A stretch of DNA of 64,000 nt, from NCBI GenBank assembly GCA_002371265.1, contig DFGT01000031.1, positions 1-64,000 of the forward strand. Reading direction: 5' to 3'. The stretch is from Bacteroidales bacterium UBA3743 (GTDB lineage: Bacteria; Bacteroidota; Bacteroidia; Bacteroidales; Paludibacteraceae). The notes under the pieces were generated by a model. The model was not told the DNA's origin and searched no databases. It saw only the letters and a list, made by a program, of their open reading frames with translations. Every line of letters begins with the position of its first letter. The first letter of the stretch is position 1. Positions 17,437 to 27,099 of this stretch are shown in pieces. The position numbers and the translations under genes are program-made.

Positions 17437-19152
17437 TTATTTATACGCATTTACAATCTGAGAGATCAACGAAACAAGCGGTGCGTTCCAGTTGAGTGCG
17501 ATCTCATTTGTCGAGTAGCTGCACGACATGTCAAGATATGCTTTTGCAGGATACTTCACTGTAGGATATGAGCTGTTGCCACAGTCTGAAGTCTGGTCGA
17601 GCGACGGACCACCTACCAAATAACCTGGGATAGGAGTGTTTATACCGTCTGCCACGCTTCTTCGGTCGTGGATATTAACCGGAGATTTTGATCCAAATCC
17701 AGTGACGAAGCAATATCCTGTTGCGTTTGCTCCAAGAATATAGTCGAGACAATATTGTGCCGCCGACAGATATTTTTCTGAATTCAATCTCTTGCATGCC
17801 ATCGCAAGCACCATGCCTGAGTTTGCAACCTGTCCGTTTGAGCCCCAGAAATACTCTCTCATTGGCACACGGCCAACGCTTTCATTGTAGATGGAATAAA
17901 GGTCGTCCGCAAGCTCTTTGAATTTCTTTTCCACCAACTTGATATCCACCTTCTCCTGCAATGCATTCTCATTGTGCATCAAAGAAATCAGTCCGAGAGT
18001 GCTCACGTCACCCCAGAATGGAACAGTGAAATACTGAGAGAATTTAAGTATAGATGCATACTTTGCGTCGCCAGTGGAGATTAAAAGCTCTGAAGCTGCC
18101 CAGAACTGTTCGTCCTTCATTTCACTTGATGCGTAAGAGCCAGTGTTACAATCAGAAGGATTCTGGAACATCACATAATGACGCTGAGAAGCTGCCCAGT
18201 CGTAAGCTTTCTTTGCAGCAGCCAATGCTTTATCTGAGAAATCCGGATAATCGGTATTGCCTTTGTAGACACGGGCAGCCAATGCCATAGTCGCCGCAAA
18301 ATCATACGCGCAATCAGCAGTCTTACCGATCAAGAATCTTTCCTTTCTATCATCGGCAGGCATGATCATATCTGGAAATTGAAGAGTCGTGACCTTGTTG
18401 AAAACGCTGCCGTCTGCCTCATCCTGCATTAAAAGCATCCATTTCAACTCATACATACATTCGTCGAGGATATCGGCTGTATGGTTGCCGCTCTCCGGAA
18501 TATTCAAATCAAAATTGTCGAAATATTTTGGATTCAACTGATATGCTGTAAGCAATGTGTGAAGAGTGATTGCCGCGTTCACTGTGTATTTTCCGTAATC
18601 ACCCGCGTCGTACCATCCGCCCTGAGCGTTGCGATGCACTTTTGTGCCTTTTGCATTTGTATAGATAGTGACCTTGTCGTCTGGATGTCCCGCCTTACGT
18701 GAATAATCGACTCCCTTGAATTTAGCGAATTTGCTTTCAATCGGAGTACTGCAACGCCAGAAGTAGAATCCCTTCATAGTCTGGGTCAACAACTCATCAT
18801 AAACATGCCCGTCTTTCTGCACTTTGAACGGCTCTGATTCCTTTGTCCCGATTTTCAACTTATACTCTCCAGGAATAGAAAATTTTGTGAAATCAGCCCA
18901 AGTGACATTATCACCCGACGCTCTCCACGATTTTGCCTTTGGAAGTGAATCTTTATAAACTACAGTGCCACTTTTGGCGTCAACAATAGAATATTCGGAA
19001 ACTGATGAATTACATATCATCGCCTGTTTTACCGCCTGTGACGGATAACCAACCTGGTTTGTTTGTAACGCTATATCAGCTGCCATTGTCGACATTGGCA
19101 ATGCCAATGAAGCAAGAAATATACCTTTTTTCAATCTCATAATATAATCCAT
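17437..19152 (-). CDS. GH9 cellulase with N-terminal Ig-like domain
   Basis: A 571-residue secreted GH9 enzyme of the CelD_N type. The signal peptide ends near STMAA (the Met at residue 5, 19140, is the likelier start: MRLKKGIFLASLALP). Residues 25-110 are the Ig-like cellulase N-terminal domain (IALQTNQVGYPSQAVKQA, SIPGEYKLKIG). The catalytic barrel follows: base motif GGWYDAGDYGKY (DAGD 182-185), second signature SPVNIHDRRS (H495), proton donor NEIALNWNAPL (E550). No T9SS tail is present, unlike the other GH9 enzyme in this window, so it may be periplasmic or lipid-independent. Known relatives act on cello-oligosaccharides, barley glucan or cellulose; together with the T9SS-tailed GH9 it suggests staged glucan breakdown. 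Confidence 0.93.
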   Translation of the reverse strand: MDYIMRLKKGIFLASLALPMSTMAADIALQTNQVGYPSQAVKQAMICNSSVSEYSIVDAKSGTVVYKDSLPKAKSWRASGDNVTWADFTKFSIPGEYKLKIGTKESEPFKVQKDGHVYDELLTQTMKGFYFWRCSTPIESKFAKFKGVDYSRKAGHPDDKVTIYTNAKGTKVHRNAQGGWYDAGDYGKYTVNAAITLHTLLTAYQLNPKYFDNFDLNIPESGNHTADILDECMYELKWMLLMQDEADGSVFNKVTTLQFPDMIMPADDRKERFLIGKTADCAYDFAATMALAARVYKGNTDYPDFSDKALAAAKKAYDWAASQRHYVMFQNPSDCNTGSYASSEMKDEQFWAASELLISTGDAKYASILKFSQYFTVPFWGDVSTLGLISLMHNENALQEKVDIKLVEKKFKELADDLYSIYNESVGRVPMREYFWGSNGQVANSGMVLAMACKRLNSEKYLSAAQYCLDYILGANATGYCFVTGFGSKSPVNIHDRRSVADGINTPIPGYLVGGPSLDQTSDCGNSSYPTVKYPAKAYLDMSCSYSTNEIALNWNAPLVSLISQIVNAYK

Positions 19153-19495
19153 AATAAAACCCTACTATATGGTTCACTCATTCATCTGCACAATATGGGG
19201 AACCACTTTACCAATTCATGCACCTACAAAATAATATTATCCTCGACAACATTCAAAATAAAAACAAGAAAAAATTATTTATTTCAATCATTTTTGCCAA
19301 ATACGATATTATCCAACATATTTTTAGTCCGACAATTCCGTCTCTGAATTAAAATGGCATGGATTTTGCGACAAAAAAGAGGAATGTCAAGAGCGAATCA
19401 ATCATCGTCGCACCTCTATTTTTAGCTTTTCATGTCCATTAGTCGATGATTTTCACTAATTTTGCATAATGTTTCAACCACATATAATTTAATCA
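19153..19495. other. Divergent promoter region between GH9 and MscS genes
   Basis: This 343-bp AT-rich stretch has no ORF of note. It must drive GH9 to the left and the channel gene to the right. The only assigned element is the TAATTTTG box at 19457. Confidence 0.5.
19457..19464 (+). promoter_or_regulatory. -7 box for MscS gene (TAATTTTG)
   Basis: TAATTTTG fits TAnnTTTG and lies 32 bp before the ATG at 19496, giving a leader of about 24 nt. A matching -33 TTTG is not clear. Confidence 0.5.
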
Positions 19496-22333
19496 ATGAT
19501 GAGAAATAGGATTTGGAGCATCTTTGCTCTGTTAATTACGATATCTGCCCAAGCTTTTGCTGTGCTTAACGAGCAAAACTTAGACATGACCGTTAGCGTG
19601 CTGAAAGCGGAACTGGAAAAGACATATACGGAAGAGACTCAGATAATGGAGAGATACGACAGTATCAACGTCAAACAGCACAAAGAAGCATTAAAAACAA
19701 TCCAAGAGAGTGAAAAAATAGCCTTGATGCTTTACAGCCAAAAACAAGACTATATTTTCGATATGGCATATGCATGTCATGAGGCGACCACTCAATATCA
19801 TAATTTCAAGAAGAAAAGAATGCCATTCGACATCAGCATCAAAAAGCTTGACAATGAAATCAAACGCTACACTCTCTTGATCGAGTCGTTGGAAAGCATT
19901 TCCCCAAGAAAGAGAAAATTCAACATTGACAGTCTTAGACTAGCCAAGATGAAAGAAGATTCTATCAAGAAAGCTGTTGAGCTGGCCACTGCAGCATACG
20001 AGGCTCAAAAATATGGCAAGCCGCAAATCGACTCGACATCTAAGGGTGTGGGAATCAACATCTTTGGCAAACAACTTGGCGGAGACACTTCGTCGACATC
20101 CGCAGAGGAAATAAAGAAAGCCATGGAAGCCAAGCAAGACAGTTTTATGCTGGAAAAGGCAAGAGAAATAGCCAAAGAGGTGACAGACTCCACTAACAAC
20201 ACAACCGACACATTCAAACTTCCTTCCATACCTAAATCCGCAAGAAGATTGTTGATGACTGAACTAAAAGACTTCAGGCTGTCGGAAGCCAGCCAAATAG
20301 AAAGAGACTCATGTGTGGCTTTATCTAAAAAAATCCTTGCCAACCTGATATCGGTGAGAGACCATATTATCAAAGACAAAAAGCTGTACGAGCACGTCGA
20401 GTCTCGCCTAAAAACTGTCAACGACTATGCCCTTGGAAGATACGAAGCTATACAGCAGAGTATTTTCACCAATGGAGGGAACAACTATCTCTCTGTGATC
20501 CGCAACTTTTCCATGCACTACAACAATGCATGCCATGACATAAAAGACAAATATACCAGCAACAATTCTGAAGACTCAGATTGGAGGGGGACAACAATTT
20601 TCGGTCTTGTGCTGACTGTGTTTGGAATCATACTGTTAGCGGCAGGAATCGCCATCTTCTTTCTTAAACAATATGGCAAACGGAAACAGCTGAAACCTGA
20701 ATTCATACCATATTACGCAATTTCTCTGACATGTTTTCTCTTCACTATATTGTGCACACTGCCTCAGATTTTCGCAAGTCAAAATTTTCTGTCAATGGCA
20801 TGTTCACGATTGATAGAATACGTGCTTTTGATTGCAGCCATCACACTTTCTCTTGTATACCGCACAAAAGGGCATCAGATAAAGAGTGCTTTCTCTTGCT
20901 ACTTCCCTATTTTGATGATGGGTCTTGTGATAATTATATTCCGCATATTGTTTGTGCCTAACAACCTCGTCGTGATTCTTTTTCCTCCGATGCTTATTCT
21001 ATTCACAATATGGGGATTCCGTTCGGTGCAGAAACATCATGCGAACATTCCTAAATACGACGAGATATATGCTTGGATATCTCTTACAATCATGACTGTC
21101 GCCTGCGTCATGGCATGGCTCGGCTATGCGCTCCTGGCTGTAGAAGTATTCATCTGGTGGCTCGTGCAGCTCACATGCGTTCAGGCTCTGACATTCGCGT
21201 CGGAATACATGAAAGCGTTCGAGAAAGACAAGGTGGCCAAACATATCCTTAAGAAAAATGGTATCGATGAGTCGTCAATGTCGAAGGAGGCATACAATGA
21301 CATTCTCAACAAAAAGATAATCGAGTTGCAGAACAATCAAGGCGACAACATCACATATACATGGTTCCTGGATCTTGTCACCATGTGTATAATTCCAGTG
21401 TCGGCAGTGCTTTCCTTCCTTCTATGCATCTATATCGCCACTGATATCTTCGACCTCACTGCCATATGTAAAGACATCTTCTTCACCAACTTCCTCGACA
21501 TAGAGGATTTGTGTCAGTTGTCTCTGTTCAAGCTCGTTGTAGTGTTGGAATTCTATTTTATCTTCAGATTCACATCATATCTTTTCCGTTCTGTCTACAA
21601 GCATTGGAAATTGAAAAACAAGCAGTTGCATGAAATCGAAAGATCCAACATAACACTTGTCAACAATTTGATCTCTATAGTGGTGTGGGGAATATACTTC
21701 ATCTTCATTCTCTTTTTACTACAGGTGCCAAAAAGCGGAATCTCAATCGTGACAGCTGGTCTTGCCACTGGTCTGGGATTTGCGATGCGTGATATGATCA
21801 ATAATTTCTTCTACGGAATAACACTGATGACAGGACGTGTGAGAGTCGGTGATTTCATCGAGTGCGACGGAGTGAGAGGAAAGGTGGAATCCATCACCTA
21901 CCAAAGCACTCAACTCATCACTTTAGACGGCTGCGTCGTGGCTTTCCTAAACTCAACTCTTTTCACTAAGACATTCAAAAATCTGACCCGCAACCACGGA
22001 TATGAGCTCGTAAAATTGCCTGTCGGTGTGGCATACGGGACTGATGTGGAAAAAGTCAGAAAAATATTAGAGGAAAAATTAGGTCAATTAAGAGCTGAGA
22101 AGACGGGAGTAAAGCCTAACATAGATCCAAGCAAACAGATAAGCGTATACTTCAACGATTTCGGAGACAGTTCCGTCAACCTATACGCTGTGATGTGGAT
22201 TCTAGTAGAAAATAAATTTGTGATTGTGTCGAAAGCGAAGGAACTAATCTACAACGCGTTGAACGAGAACAATATCGAGATTCCATTCCCTCAGCGCGAC
22301 CTTCATATTATAACAACTCCTTCAAAGCAATAA
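19496..22333 (+). CDS. Large MscS-family mechanosensitive channel
   Basis: A 945-residue inner-membrane channel of the long MscK/YbdG-like class that opens under membrane tension. A signal peptide (ALLITISAQAFA, residues 1-22) leads into a charged, probably coiled-coil periplasmic region to about residue 365. Then come several membrane helices (GLVLTVFGIILLAAGIAIFF near 370, ACSRLIEYVLLIAAITLSL, YFPILMMGLVIIIFRILF, VVVLEFYFIFRF). The MscS core is at about 735-945: pore helix with Ala/Gly packing (SIVTAGLATGLGFAMRDMIN), beta domain (GRVRVGDFIECDGVRGKVE), then the alpha-beta C-terminal domain. The stop codon abuts the ATG of the DUF4421 gene, so the two are co-transcribed and probably translationally coupled. 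Confidence 0.92.
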   Translation: MMRNRIWSIFALLITISAQAFAVLNEQNLDMTVSVLKAELEKTYTEETQIMERYDSINVKQHKEALKTIQESEKIALMLYSQKQDYIFDMAYACHEATTQYHNFKKKRMPFDISIKKLDNEIKRYTLLIESLESISPRKRKFNIDSLRLAKMKEDSIKKAVELATAAYEAQKYGKPQIDSTSKGVGINIFGKQLGGDTSSTSAEEIKKAMEAKQDSFMLEKAREIAKEVTDSTNNTTDTFKLPSIPKSARRLLMTELKDFRLSEASQIERDSCVALSKKILANLISVRDHIIKDKKLYEHVESRLKTVNDYALGRYEAIQQSIFTNGGNNYLSVIRNFSMHYNNACHDIKDKYTSNNSEDSDWRGTTIFGLVLTVFGIILLAAGIAIFFLKQYGKRKQLKPEFIPYYAISLTCFLFTILCTLPQIFASQNFLSMACSRLIEYVLLIAAITLSLVYRTKGHQIKSAFSCYFPILMMGLVIIIFRILFVPNNLVVILFPPMLILFTIWGFRSVQKHHANIPKYDEIYAWISLTIMTVACVMAWLGYALLAVEVFIWWLVQLTCVQALTFASEYMKAFEKDKVAKHILKKNGIDESSMSKEAYNDILNKKIIELQNNQGDNITYTWFLDLVTMCIIPVSAVLSFLLCIYIATDIFDLTAICKDIFFTNFLDIEDLCQLSLFKLVVVLEFYFIFRFTSYLFRSVYKHWKLKNKQLHEIERSNITLVNNLISIVVWGIYFIFILFLLQVPKSGISIVTAGLATGLGFAMRDMINNFFYGITLMTGRVRVGDFIECDGVRGKVESITYQSTQLITLDGCVVAFLNSTLFTKTFKNLTRNHGYELVKLPVGVAYGTDVEKVRKILEEKLGQLRAEKTGVKPNIDPSKQISVYFNDFGDSSVNLYAVMWILVENKFVIVSKAKELIYNALNENNIEIPFPQRDLHIITTPSKQ

Positions 22334-23572
22334 ATGAAGTTGAGACTCCTGCTTTCCATAATCGTGATCTTAGCTGTTCCGTTTTTCGGAATGGCTCAGA
22401 TGGATTCTGTAGAGACGGCAGCAGACTCTAATTTCATCCACGAATCTCTCTCTTTCAGTTTCACGACAGATGCAGAAAGAGACACCGACATGTATTATAA
22501 TGACGAACAAAATTCAGGAGGCGAATATATCTACGTCACCGAATATGAAGAGGAGAAAAAATGGATAGACAGAGTGATAAGCCGATTTCTTAGGACATCG
22601 GTCGACTCCAACTACATCACCACCAACGACTATGGTCTACAGGTGAAACTCAGTTTCAACACGTTCAACAGCCAGACCAAATTCAAATGGGAAGCCACGG
22701 AAGACACACTGCCAAACTATTGCAGAATCACGTCGGACCAGATATCAAAAATCGGACTTTGGATTGGCTACCGTAATTTCGGGTTAGGCTATAGCTTTGA
22801 ACTCGGCTCTCTTTCCAAAAACAAAATCCAATACAATTCAGAATTCAGTTTCGACTATTATGGCGACGCGTGGGGTATCGGCATATGTCTCAACTACACA
22901 GGCAACAACAATCTTTCTTTCAACAAAATACACTCCGACATTCCCGACAATTTCCTTGCCATTCTTCGTATGCAGCTCAACACCTATTACGCACCTCTTT
23001 ATCGGAAATTTTCCTACAACGCAGCGTTCTCCCACAGCATGAGACAAGAGAAGAGTGCGGGCAGTCCGCTTTTTGGTCTGTCGATGAATACATTTTTCCT
23101 ATATTCAGACCATTACATAGACCCCGAGGAATTCTCACATATATTAAATAAAGATGTGTGGCAAATTCCATCGGAGATACATTATTTTGGTGTCAATCTG
23201 AATGCCGGATATGCACACAACTTCGTGACAAAGAAAAAAACACTTCTTCATGTGTCACTTCTTCCATACATCACATTATTTAAAAAGACAAGCGTTGAAT
23301 CACTGTATAATGACGGCAACAAAGAGCCCATCTTCCAATACGGTGCGACAGGGAAAGCCAGTTGGATATGGCAATGTGAGCACCACCTAATCAGTATGTT
23401 CGGATCTATCAACTTCAGCAGTCTCCTTAAATCTCCTATCAAAGTGAACGACATAGTCTACCGCATAGGCACATGCTATGGATTCAGAGCATACAAGCAT
23501 CATAAGCCACATAAGAGAAAAAAGATTAAAAGAAAAAGTGACCGTCTTCACTCAGTTTCACAACCTGATTAG
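22334..23572 (+). CDS. DUF4421 family outer-membrane-type protein
   Basis: A 412-residue exported protein with a signal peptide (IIVILAVPFFGMAQ). From about residue 100 it has alternating amphipathic beta strands typical of a barrel (YGLQVKLSFNTFNSQTKFKW, KIGLWIGYRNFGLGYSF, FSFDYYGDAWGIGICLNY, FFGVNLNAGYAHNF-type strands). This matches DUF4421, a Bacteroidota family of unknown role. The tail is strongly basic (HHKPHKRKKIKRKSDR). Its ATG follows the stop of the MscS gene with no gap, so an envelope-stress link is plausible but unproven. Confidence 0.75.
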   Translation: MKLRLLLSIIVILAVPFFGMAQMDSVETAADSNFIHESLSFSFTTDAERDTDMYYNDEQNSGGEYIYVTEYEEEKKWIDRVISRFLRTSVDSNYITTNDYGLQVKLSFNTFNSQTKFKWEATEDTLPNYCRITSDQISKIGLWIGYRNFGLGYSFELGSLSKNKIQYNSEFSFDYYGDAWGIGICLNYTGNNNLSFNKIHSDIPDNFLAILRMQLNTYYAPLYRKFSYNAAFSHSMRQEKSAGSPLFGLSMNTFFLYSDHYIDPEEFSHILNKDVWQIPSEIHYFGVNLNAGYAHNFVTKKKTLLHVSLLPYITLFKKTSVESLYNDGNKEPIFQYGATGKASWIWQCEHHLISMFGSINFSSLLKSPIKVNDIVYRIGTCYGFRAYKHHKPHKRKKIKRKSDRLHSVSQPD

Positions 23573-23694
23573 AAAAGCAAAAATGAGGATTGTTAAAGGC
23601 ATTCCACCCTTAATATATCTCACAAATCAGTCATAAACTACGAAAGAGCCAACGTTTTTATTTTCATCTTTTATAGGAATAACAACAATTTTAA

Positions 23695-23702
23695 TATATT
23701 TG
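23695..23702 (+). promoter_or_regulatory. -7 box for the efflux operon (TATATTTG)
   Basis: TATATTTG fits TAnnTTTG. It overlaps a TTG triplet at 23700 that would be an in-frame upstream start of the TolC gene, so that TTG cannot be the start. Transcription from this box would begin near 23709, 15 bp before the ATG at 23724. Confidence 0.6.
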
Positions 23703-23723
23703 CACCATTATAATGACAATTAT

Positions 23724-25064
23724 ATGAGAAAGGAAATAACTACAATGGCAATTGCTTCCCTTTTCTGTTGCACAGGGTTTGCACAGACCGAGGGAGAAAC
23801 GGCATCACAAAACGAACGATACAACCTTACTCTCGAGCAGTGTATTGAGTATGCTTTCGGCAATAGTCTTGAGCGTCAGAACCTAAAGCTATCGGAAAAG
23901 GTTAGCGAATATTCCTACGAACAAGCAAAGAACAACCGCAAGCCACAGGTCAGCGGTTCCATATCTGAAACACTTTCCCACACAGGACGTGAGAGTGACG
24001 TCAACCTTGGAGGAAACGTAGGCATCAACGCAGGAGTGACCCTTTATCAAGGAGGCGCGATAAAAAACAATATAGAGAAGTCTCGTATTGAGGCGGAAGA
24101 CGCAGTGGTACGCACCGACCAATACGACCACAACCTCATAATCAAAATCCTTCAGTATTTCCTTAACGCTCTTTCTTCTGAAGAGTTGCTACGATTCCAG
24201 AAAGTGATACTTGAGACATCCGAGGAGCAGCTTCGTCAAGGAGAAGAGAAATATAAAGTCGGAACTATCTTGGAGAGCGACTACCTCATTTTGAAGGCAC
24301 AATACGCCAACGACGAGTGCAATCTGCTCAACAGCCAGATCAACCGCGACAACGCTTTGCTTAATCTGAAACTCGCTCTTTCGATGAATCCGAACGCTGA
24401 GCTCACCCTCGTCTATCCAGACACAACAGATATGGAGGCTATGGCAGAGTTGCCAGGCGTGGAGACTGCCATCCAACGTACACTCGACACCCATCCAGAT
24501 ATGATTTTGGCAAAATCAAATATAGAGGTGGCGAGAATCAATGAAGAGATCACACGTGCTGGCAGACGCCCTACAATCTCAGCAAGCGCAGGGTTGAGCT
24601 CGGGACATAGAAACTTCGACGACATCGGCAACCAGTTTATTGACCGATTCAGCCAGAACATAGGAGTGTCGATGTCCATTCCGATCTACGACAGAGGAAA
24701 AACAAAGACATCCTTAAAAATGAACGAGGCACAGACAAAGATGGCAGAAGTCGACTTGCAGGAAGCAGAACTGAAACTTCGCCAGACAGTGGCAGTCGAG
24801 TGTGCCAATGTGAATCTCGCATACCAGCAATATAAAGTAAACGAAAAAAGAGCAAAGGCATACAAGTCCGTATATGATGTCTACAACATGAAGTTCAAAT
24901 ACGGCACCGTCACAAGCGTGGATCTTTTGCAACAGCAAAACAACTATATCAACTATCTTACAGACTACGTAAGATCAAAGTATTCATTCATCCTCGAACG
25001 TAAGATTTTGGATGTCTATATGGATTATCCGATCAAGTACGAGGCAGTACGTATCAACAAGTAA
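23724..25064 (+). CDS. TolC-family outer-membrane efflux protein
   Basis: About 446 residues from the ATG at 23724, chosen because a -7 box overlaps the upstream alternative. The signal peptide is MRKEITTMAIASLFCCTGFAQ. The rest is two tandem OEP repeats rich in long helices (LTLEQCIEYAFGNSLERQNL; LPGVETAIQRTLDTHPDMILAKSN) with strands between, as in TolC-type trimeric ducts. It is the outer-membrane exit for the MacA/MacB pump encoded directly downstream with a 19-bp gap. Substrates could be macrolides, peptides or lipids. Confidence 0.92.
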   Translation: MRKEITTMAIASLFCCTGFAQTEGETASQNERYNLTLEQCIEYAFGNSLERQNLKLSEKVSEYSYEQAKNNRKPQVSGSISETLSHTGRESDVNLGGNVGINAGVTLYQGGAIKNNIEKSRIEAEDAVVRTDQYDHNLIIKILQYFLNALSSEELLRFQKVILETSEEQLRQGEEKYKVGTILESDYLILKAQYANDECNLLNSQINRDNALLNLKLALSMNPNAELTLVYPDTTDMEAMAELPGVETAIQRTLDTHPDMILAKSNIEVARINEEITRAGRRPTISASAGLSSGHRNFDDIGNQFIDRFSQNIGVSMSIPIYDRGKTKTSLKMNEAQTKMAEVDLQEAELKLRQTVAVECANVNLAYQQYKVNEKRAKAYKSVYDVYNMKFKYGTVTSVDLLQQQNNYINYLTDYVRSKYSFILERKILDVYMDYPIKYEAVRINK

Positions 25065-25083
25065 AAAAATAAAACATAATACA

Positions 25084-26340
25084 ATGGCAAAAAAAATAGG
25101 CATAGGCATTGCGATAGCTGCGGTCGTAGGACTGTTGCTATACTTCTTCTGGCCGTCAAAGAAAGAGGTCACCTTCAAGACTCAAGTGATCGAGGAAGGA
25201 ACAATTTCAAAATCTATATCAGCCACTGGATATCTGCAACCAGCAGACAAGGTGGAGGTCGGAACACAGGTGTCAGGTAAAGTGGAGAAACTTTATGTGA
25301 CTTACAATTCTAAAGTGAAAAAAGGACAGGTATTGGCGGAATTGGACAAGTCGACGCTGCTTGAACGTCTGTCTCAGGCAAAATCATCAAGATCTAGTGC
25401 GGAGAGCACACTTAACCTTGCCACACAAAACTACAACCGTACGAAAGCATTGTTTGAGGCAGGAGCCGCAACACAGCAGGCGTTTGACGAGGCCACTAAC
25501 ACATATATTCAGGCTCAAAACACACTTAACAATGCCAACACTAACGTGCGTGAGGCTCAGGTAAACCTTGGCTATGCAGTCATCACATCCCCAATCGACG
25601 GTGTGATCTTGGCTAAACAGGTGGAGCAGGGACAGACAGTAGCGTCTTCTTTCTCTACCCCTACATTGTTCGTGATTGCAAAAGACCTAAAAAGCATGAC
25701 TGTAGAGGCAAACATCGACGAGGCTGACATAGGCCAGGTAAAGGTCGGACAGAAAGTTGAGTTCACAGTAGACTCTTATATGGGTGAGACATTCTATGGA
25801 GAAGTCCAGGAGATCCGTCTAGAGCCAAATGTGACCAGCAACGTCGTCACATATACTGTAATTGTGAAGGCTGAAAATCCAGAGGAGAAGCTATATCCAG
25901 GCATGACAGCAAGCGTAACTATCTATACAAATGCTCAAAGTGGCTTACTTGTCCCTGCGGCTGCCATGGCTTTCAATCCGACAGAAGAGTTGTTTGAAGC
26001 TCTTGGCAAACCAGAAAGGCCATCAAAAGATGGACATAGAGACGGAAAGAAACCTGAAGGATTTGACGGAGAGAAGAGAGAGCGTCCAAGCCGTGAGAAA
26101 ATGGAGGAAATGAGACAAAACGGTCAGAAAGTCTGGATCAAAAACGGAAATTCCATCAGACCACGCTTCATTGAGACTGGATTGAACGACGGTGTGAACG
26201 CAATCGTCAAAAATGGACTCGCTGTTGGCGATACTGTAGTGTTGTCGGCTCAGGTTGGCGAAAAAGTCAAGAAGGCTAAAGGAGGAATGTCTAACAATCC
26301 GTTGACTCCTACTCCTCCACGCGGTAAACGAATGAGATAA
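25084..26340 (+). CDS. MacA-like periplasmic adaptor
   Basis: About 418 residues from the ATG at 25084; the upstream in-frame start at 25012 lies inside the TolC gene and is unlikely. An N-terminal membrane anchor (IGIAIAAVVGLLLYFFWP) is followed by a lipoyl/biotinyl half-domain (EVGTQVSGKVEKLYV), a helical hairpin (about 85-150), the second lipoyl half (VITSPIDGVILAKQVEQGQ), and beta-barrel and membrane-proximal domains. A highly charged insert (KPERPSKDGHRDGKKPEG through REKMEEMRQNG) interrupts the C-terminal domain. It joins the TolC duct to the MacB ABC proteins; the ATP-binding gene starts 4 bp after its stop. Confidence 0.93.
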   Translation: MAKKIGIGIAIAAVVGLLLYFFWPSKKEVTFKTQVIEEGTISKSISATGYLQPADKVEVGTQVSGKVEKLYVTYNSKVKKGQVLAELDKSTLLERLSQAKSSRSSAESTLNLATQNYNRTKALFEAGAATQQAFDEATNTYIQAQNTLNNANTNVREAQVNLGYAVITSPIDGVILAKQVEQGQTVASSFSTPTLFVIAKDLKSMTVEANIDEADIGQVKVGQKVEFTVDSYMGETFYGEVQEIRLEPNVTSNVVTYTVIVKAENPEEKLYPGMTASVTIYTNAQSGLLVPAAAMAFNPTEELFEALGKPERPSKDGHRDGKKPEGFDGEKRERPSREKMEEMRQNGQKVWIKNGNSIRPRFIETGLNDGVNAIVKNGLAVGDTVVLSAQVGEKVKKAKGGMSNNPLTPTPPRGKRMR

Positions 26341-26344
26341 AAAT

Positions 26345-27088
26345 ATGGCAAATTCCATAATAAGAATCAACGAGCTAAAACGTAATTTCATCGTCGGAAG
26401 CGAGACGGTGCGTGCTTTGCGTGGAGTGTCGTTCGAAATACAGGCAGGTGAGTTTGTGGCAATCATGGGAACCAGCGGTAGCGGAAAAAGTACGATGCTG
26501 AACATCCTTGGTTGTCTGGACAAACCTACGTCGGGAGAATACTACATCGACGAGATCGAAGTGTCGAAATTCTCCAACGACAAATTGTCGGAAATTCGCA
26601 ACAAGAAGATCGGATTCGTTTTCCAAAGCTACAATCTTCTTCCTCGCACTGCGGCAATTGAGCAGGTAGAGTTGCCGTTGCTCTACAATCCCAACGTAGG
26701 TGCGAAGGAGCGAAGAGAAAGAGCAGAAGAAGCTCTTCGCCTAGTAGGATTGGAAGAAAGAATGTATCACCTTCCAAGCCAGATGTCGGGAGGTCAGCAG
26801 CAACGTGTGGCGATCGCGCGAGCCATTGTCAACGACCCAGTCATTATTCTAGCCGACGAAGCGACAGGTAATCTAGACACACGTACATCCTATGAAATCA
26901 TGAGTCTATTCCAGCGTCTCAACGAATCAGGAAAGACAATCGCATTCGTGACACACGAGCCAGACATCGCCGCTTTCACATCAAGAGTGGTGATGCTCCG
27001 CGACGGAAGAGTGACCAAGGATGAACCCGTGAAAACAGCAAGTGCTCAGGCAGCTCTAGACGCGCTTCCTGCAAGTGACGACTATTAA
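26345..27088 (+). CDS. MacB/LolD-type ABC transporter ATP-binding protein
   Basis: A 247-residue cytosolic ATPase. Walker A is GTSGSGKST (about 41-49), the Q-loop FQSYNLLPR, the signature MSGGQQQRVAIARA, Walker B VIILADEATGNLD, and the H-loop FVTHEP. This is the MacB/LolD/FtsE branch. The permease is encoded separately 11 bp downstream, so MacB is split into two proteins here, as is usual in Bacteroidota. It powers the TolC-MacA route. Confidence 0.95.
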   Translation: MANSIIRINELKRNFIVGSETVRALRGVSFEIQAGEFVAIMGTSGSGKSTMLNILGCLDKPTSGEYYIDEIEVSKFSNDKLSEIRNKKIGFVFQSYNLLPRTAAIEQVELPLLYNPNVGAKERRERAEEALRLVGLEERMYHLPSQMSGGQQQRVAIARAIVNDPVIILADEATGNLDTRTSYEIMSLFQRLNESGKTIAFVTHEPDIAAFTSRVVMLRDGRVTKDEPVKTASAQAALDALPASDDY

Positions 27089-27099
27089 AAAATTATGGT

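Noticed and set aside
22797..23171. Several overlapping ORFs on both strands inside the DUF4421 gene
   Set aside because: All are shadows; the DUF4421 frame is continuous, has a signal peptide and is coupled to the MscS gene.
23700..23723. TTG at 23700 as TolC start
   Set aside because: It lies inside the TATATTTG -7 box; the ATG at 23724 gives a proper signal peptide.
25012..25083. Upstream start for the MacA-like protein
   Set aside because: It would begin inside the TolC gene and hide the membrane anchor behind a basic tail; ATG at 25084 fits better.
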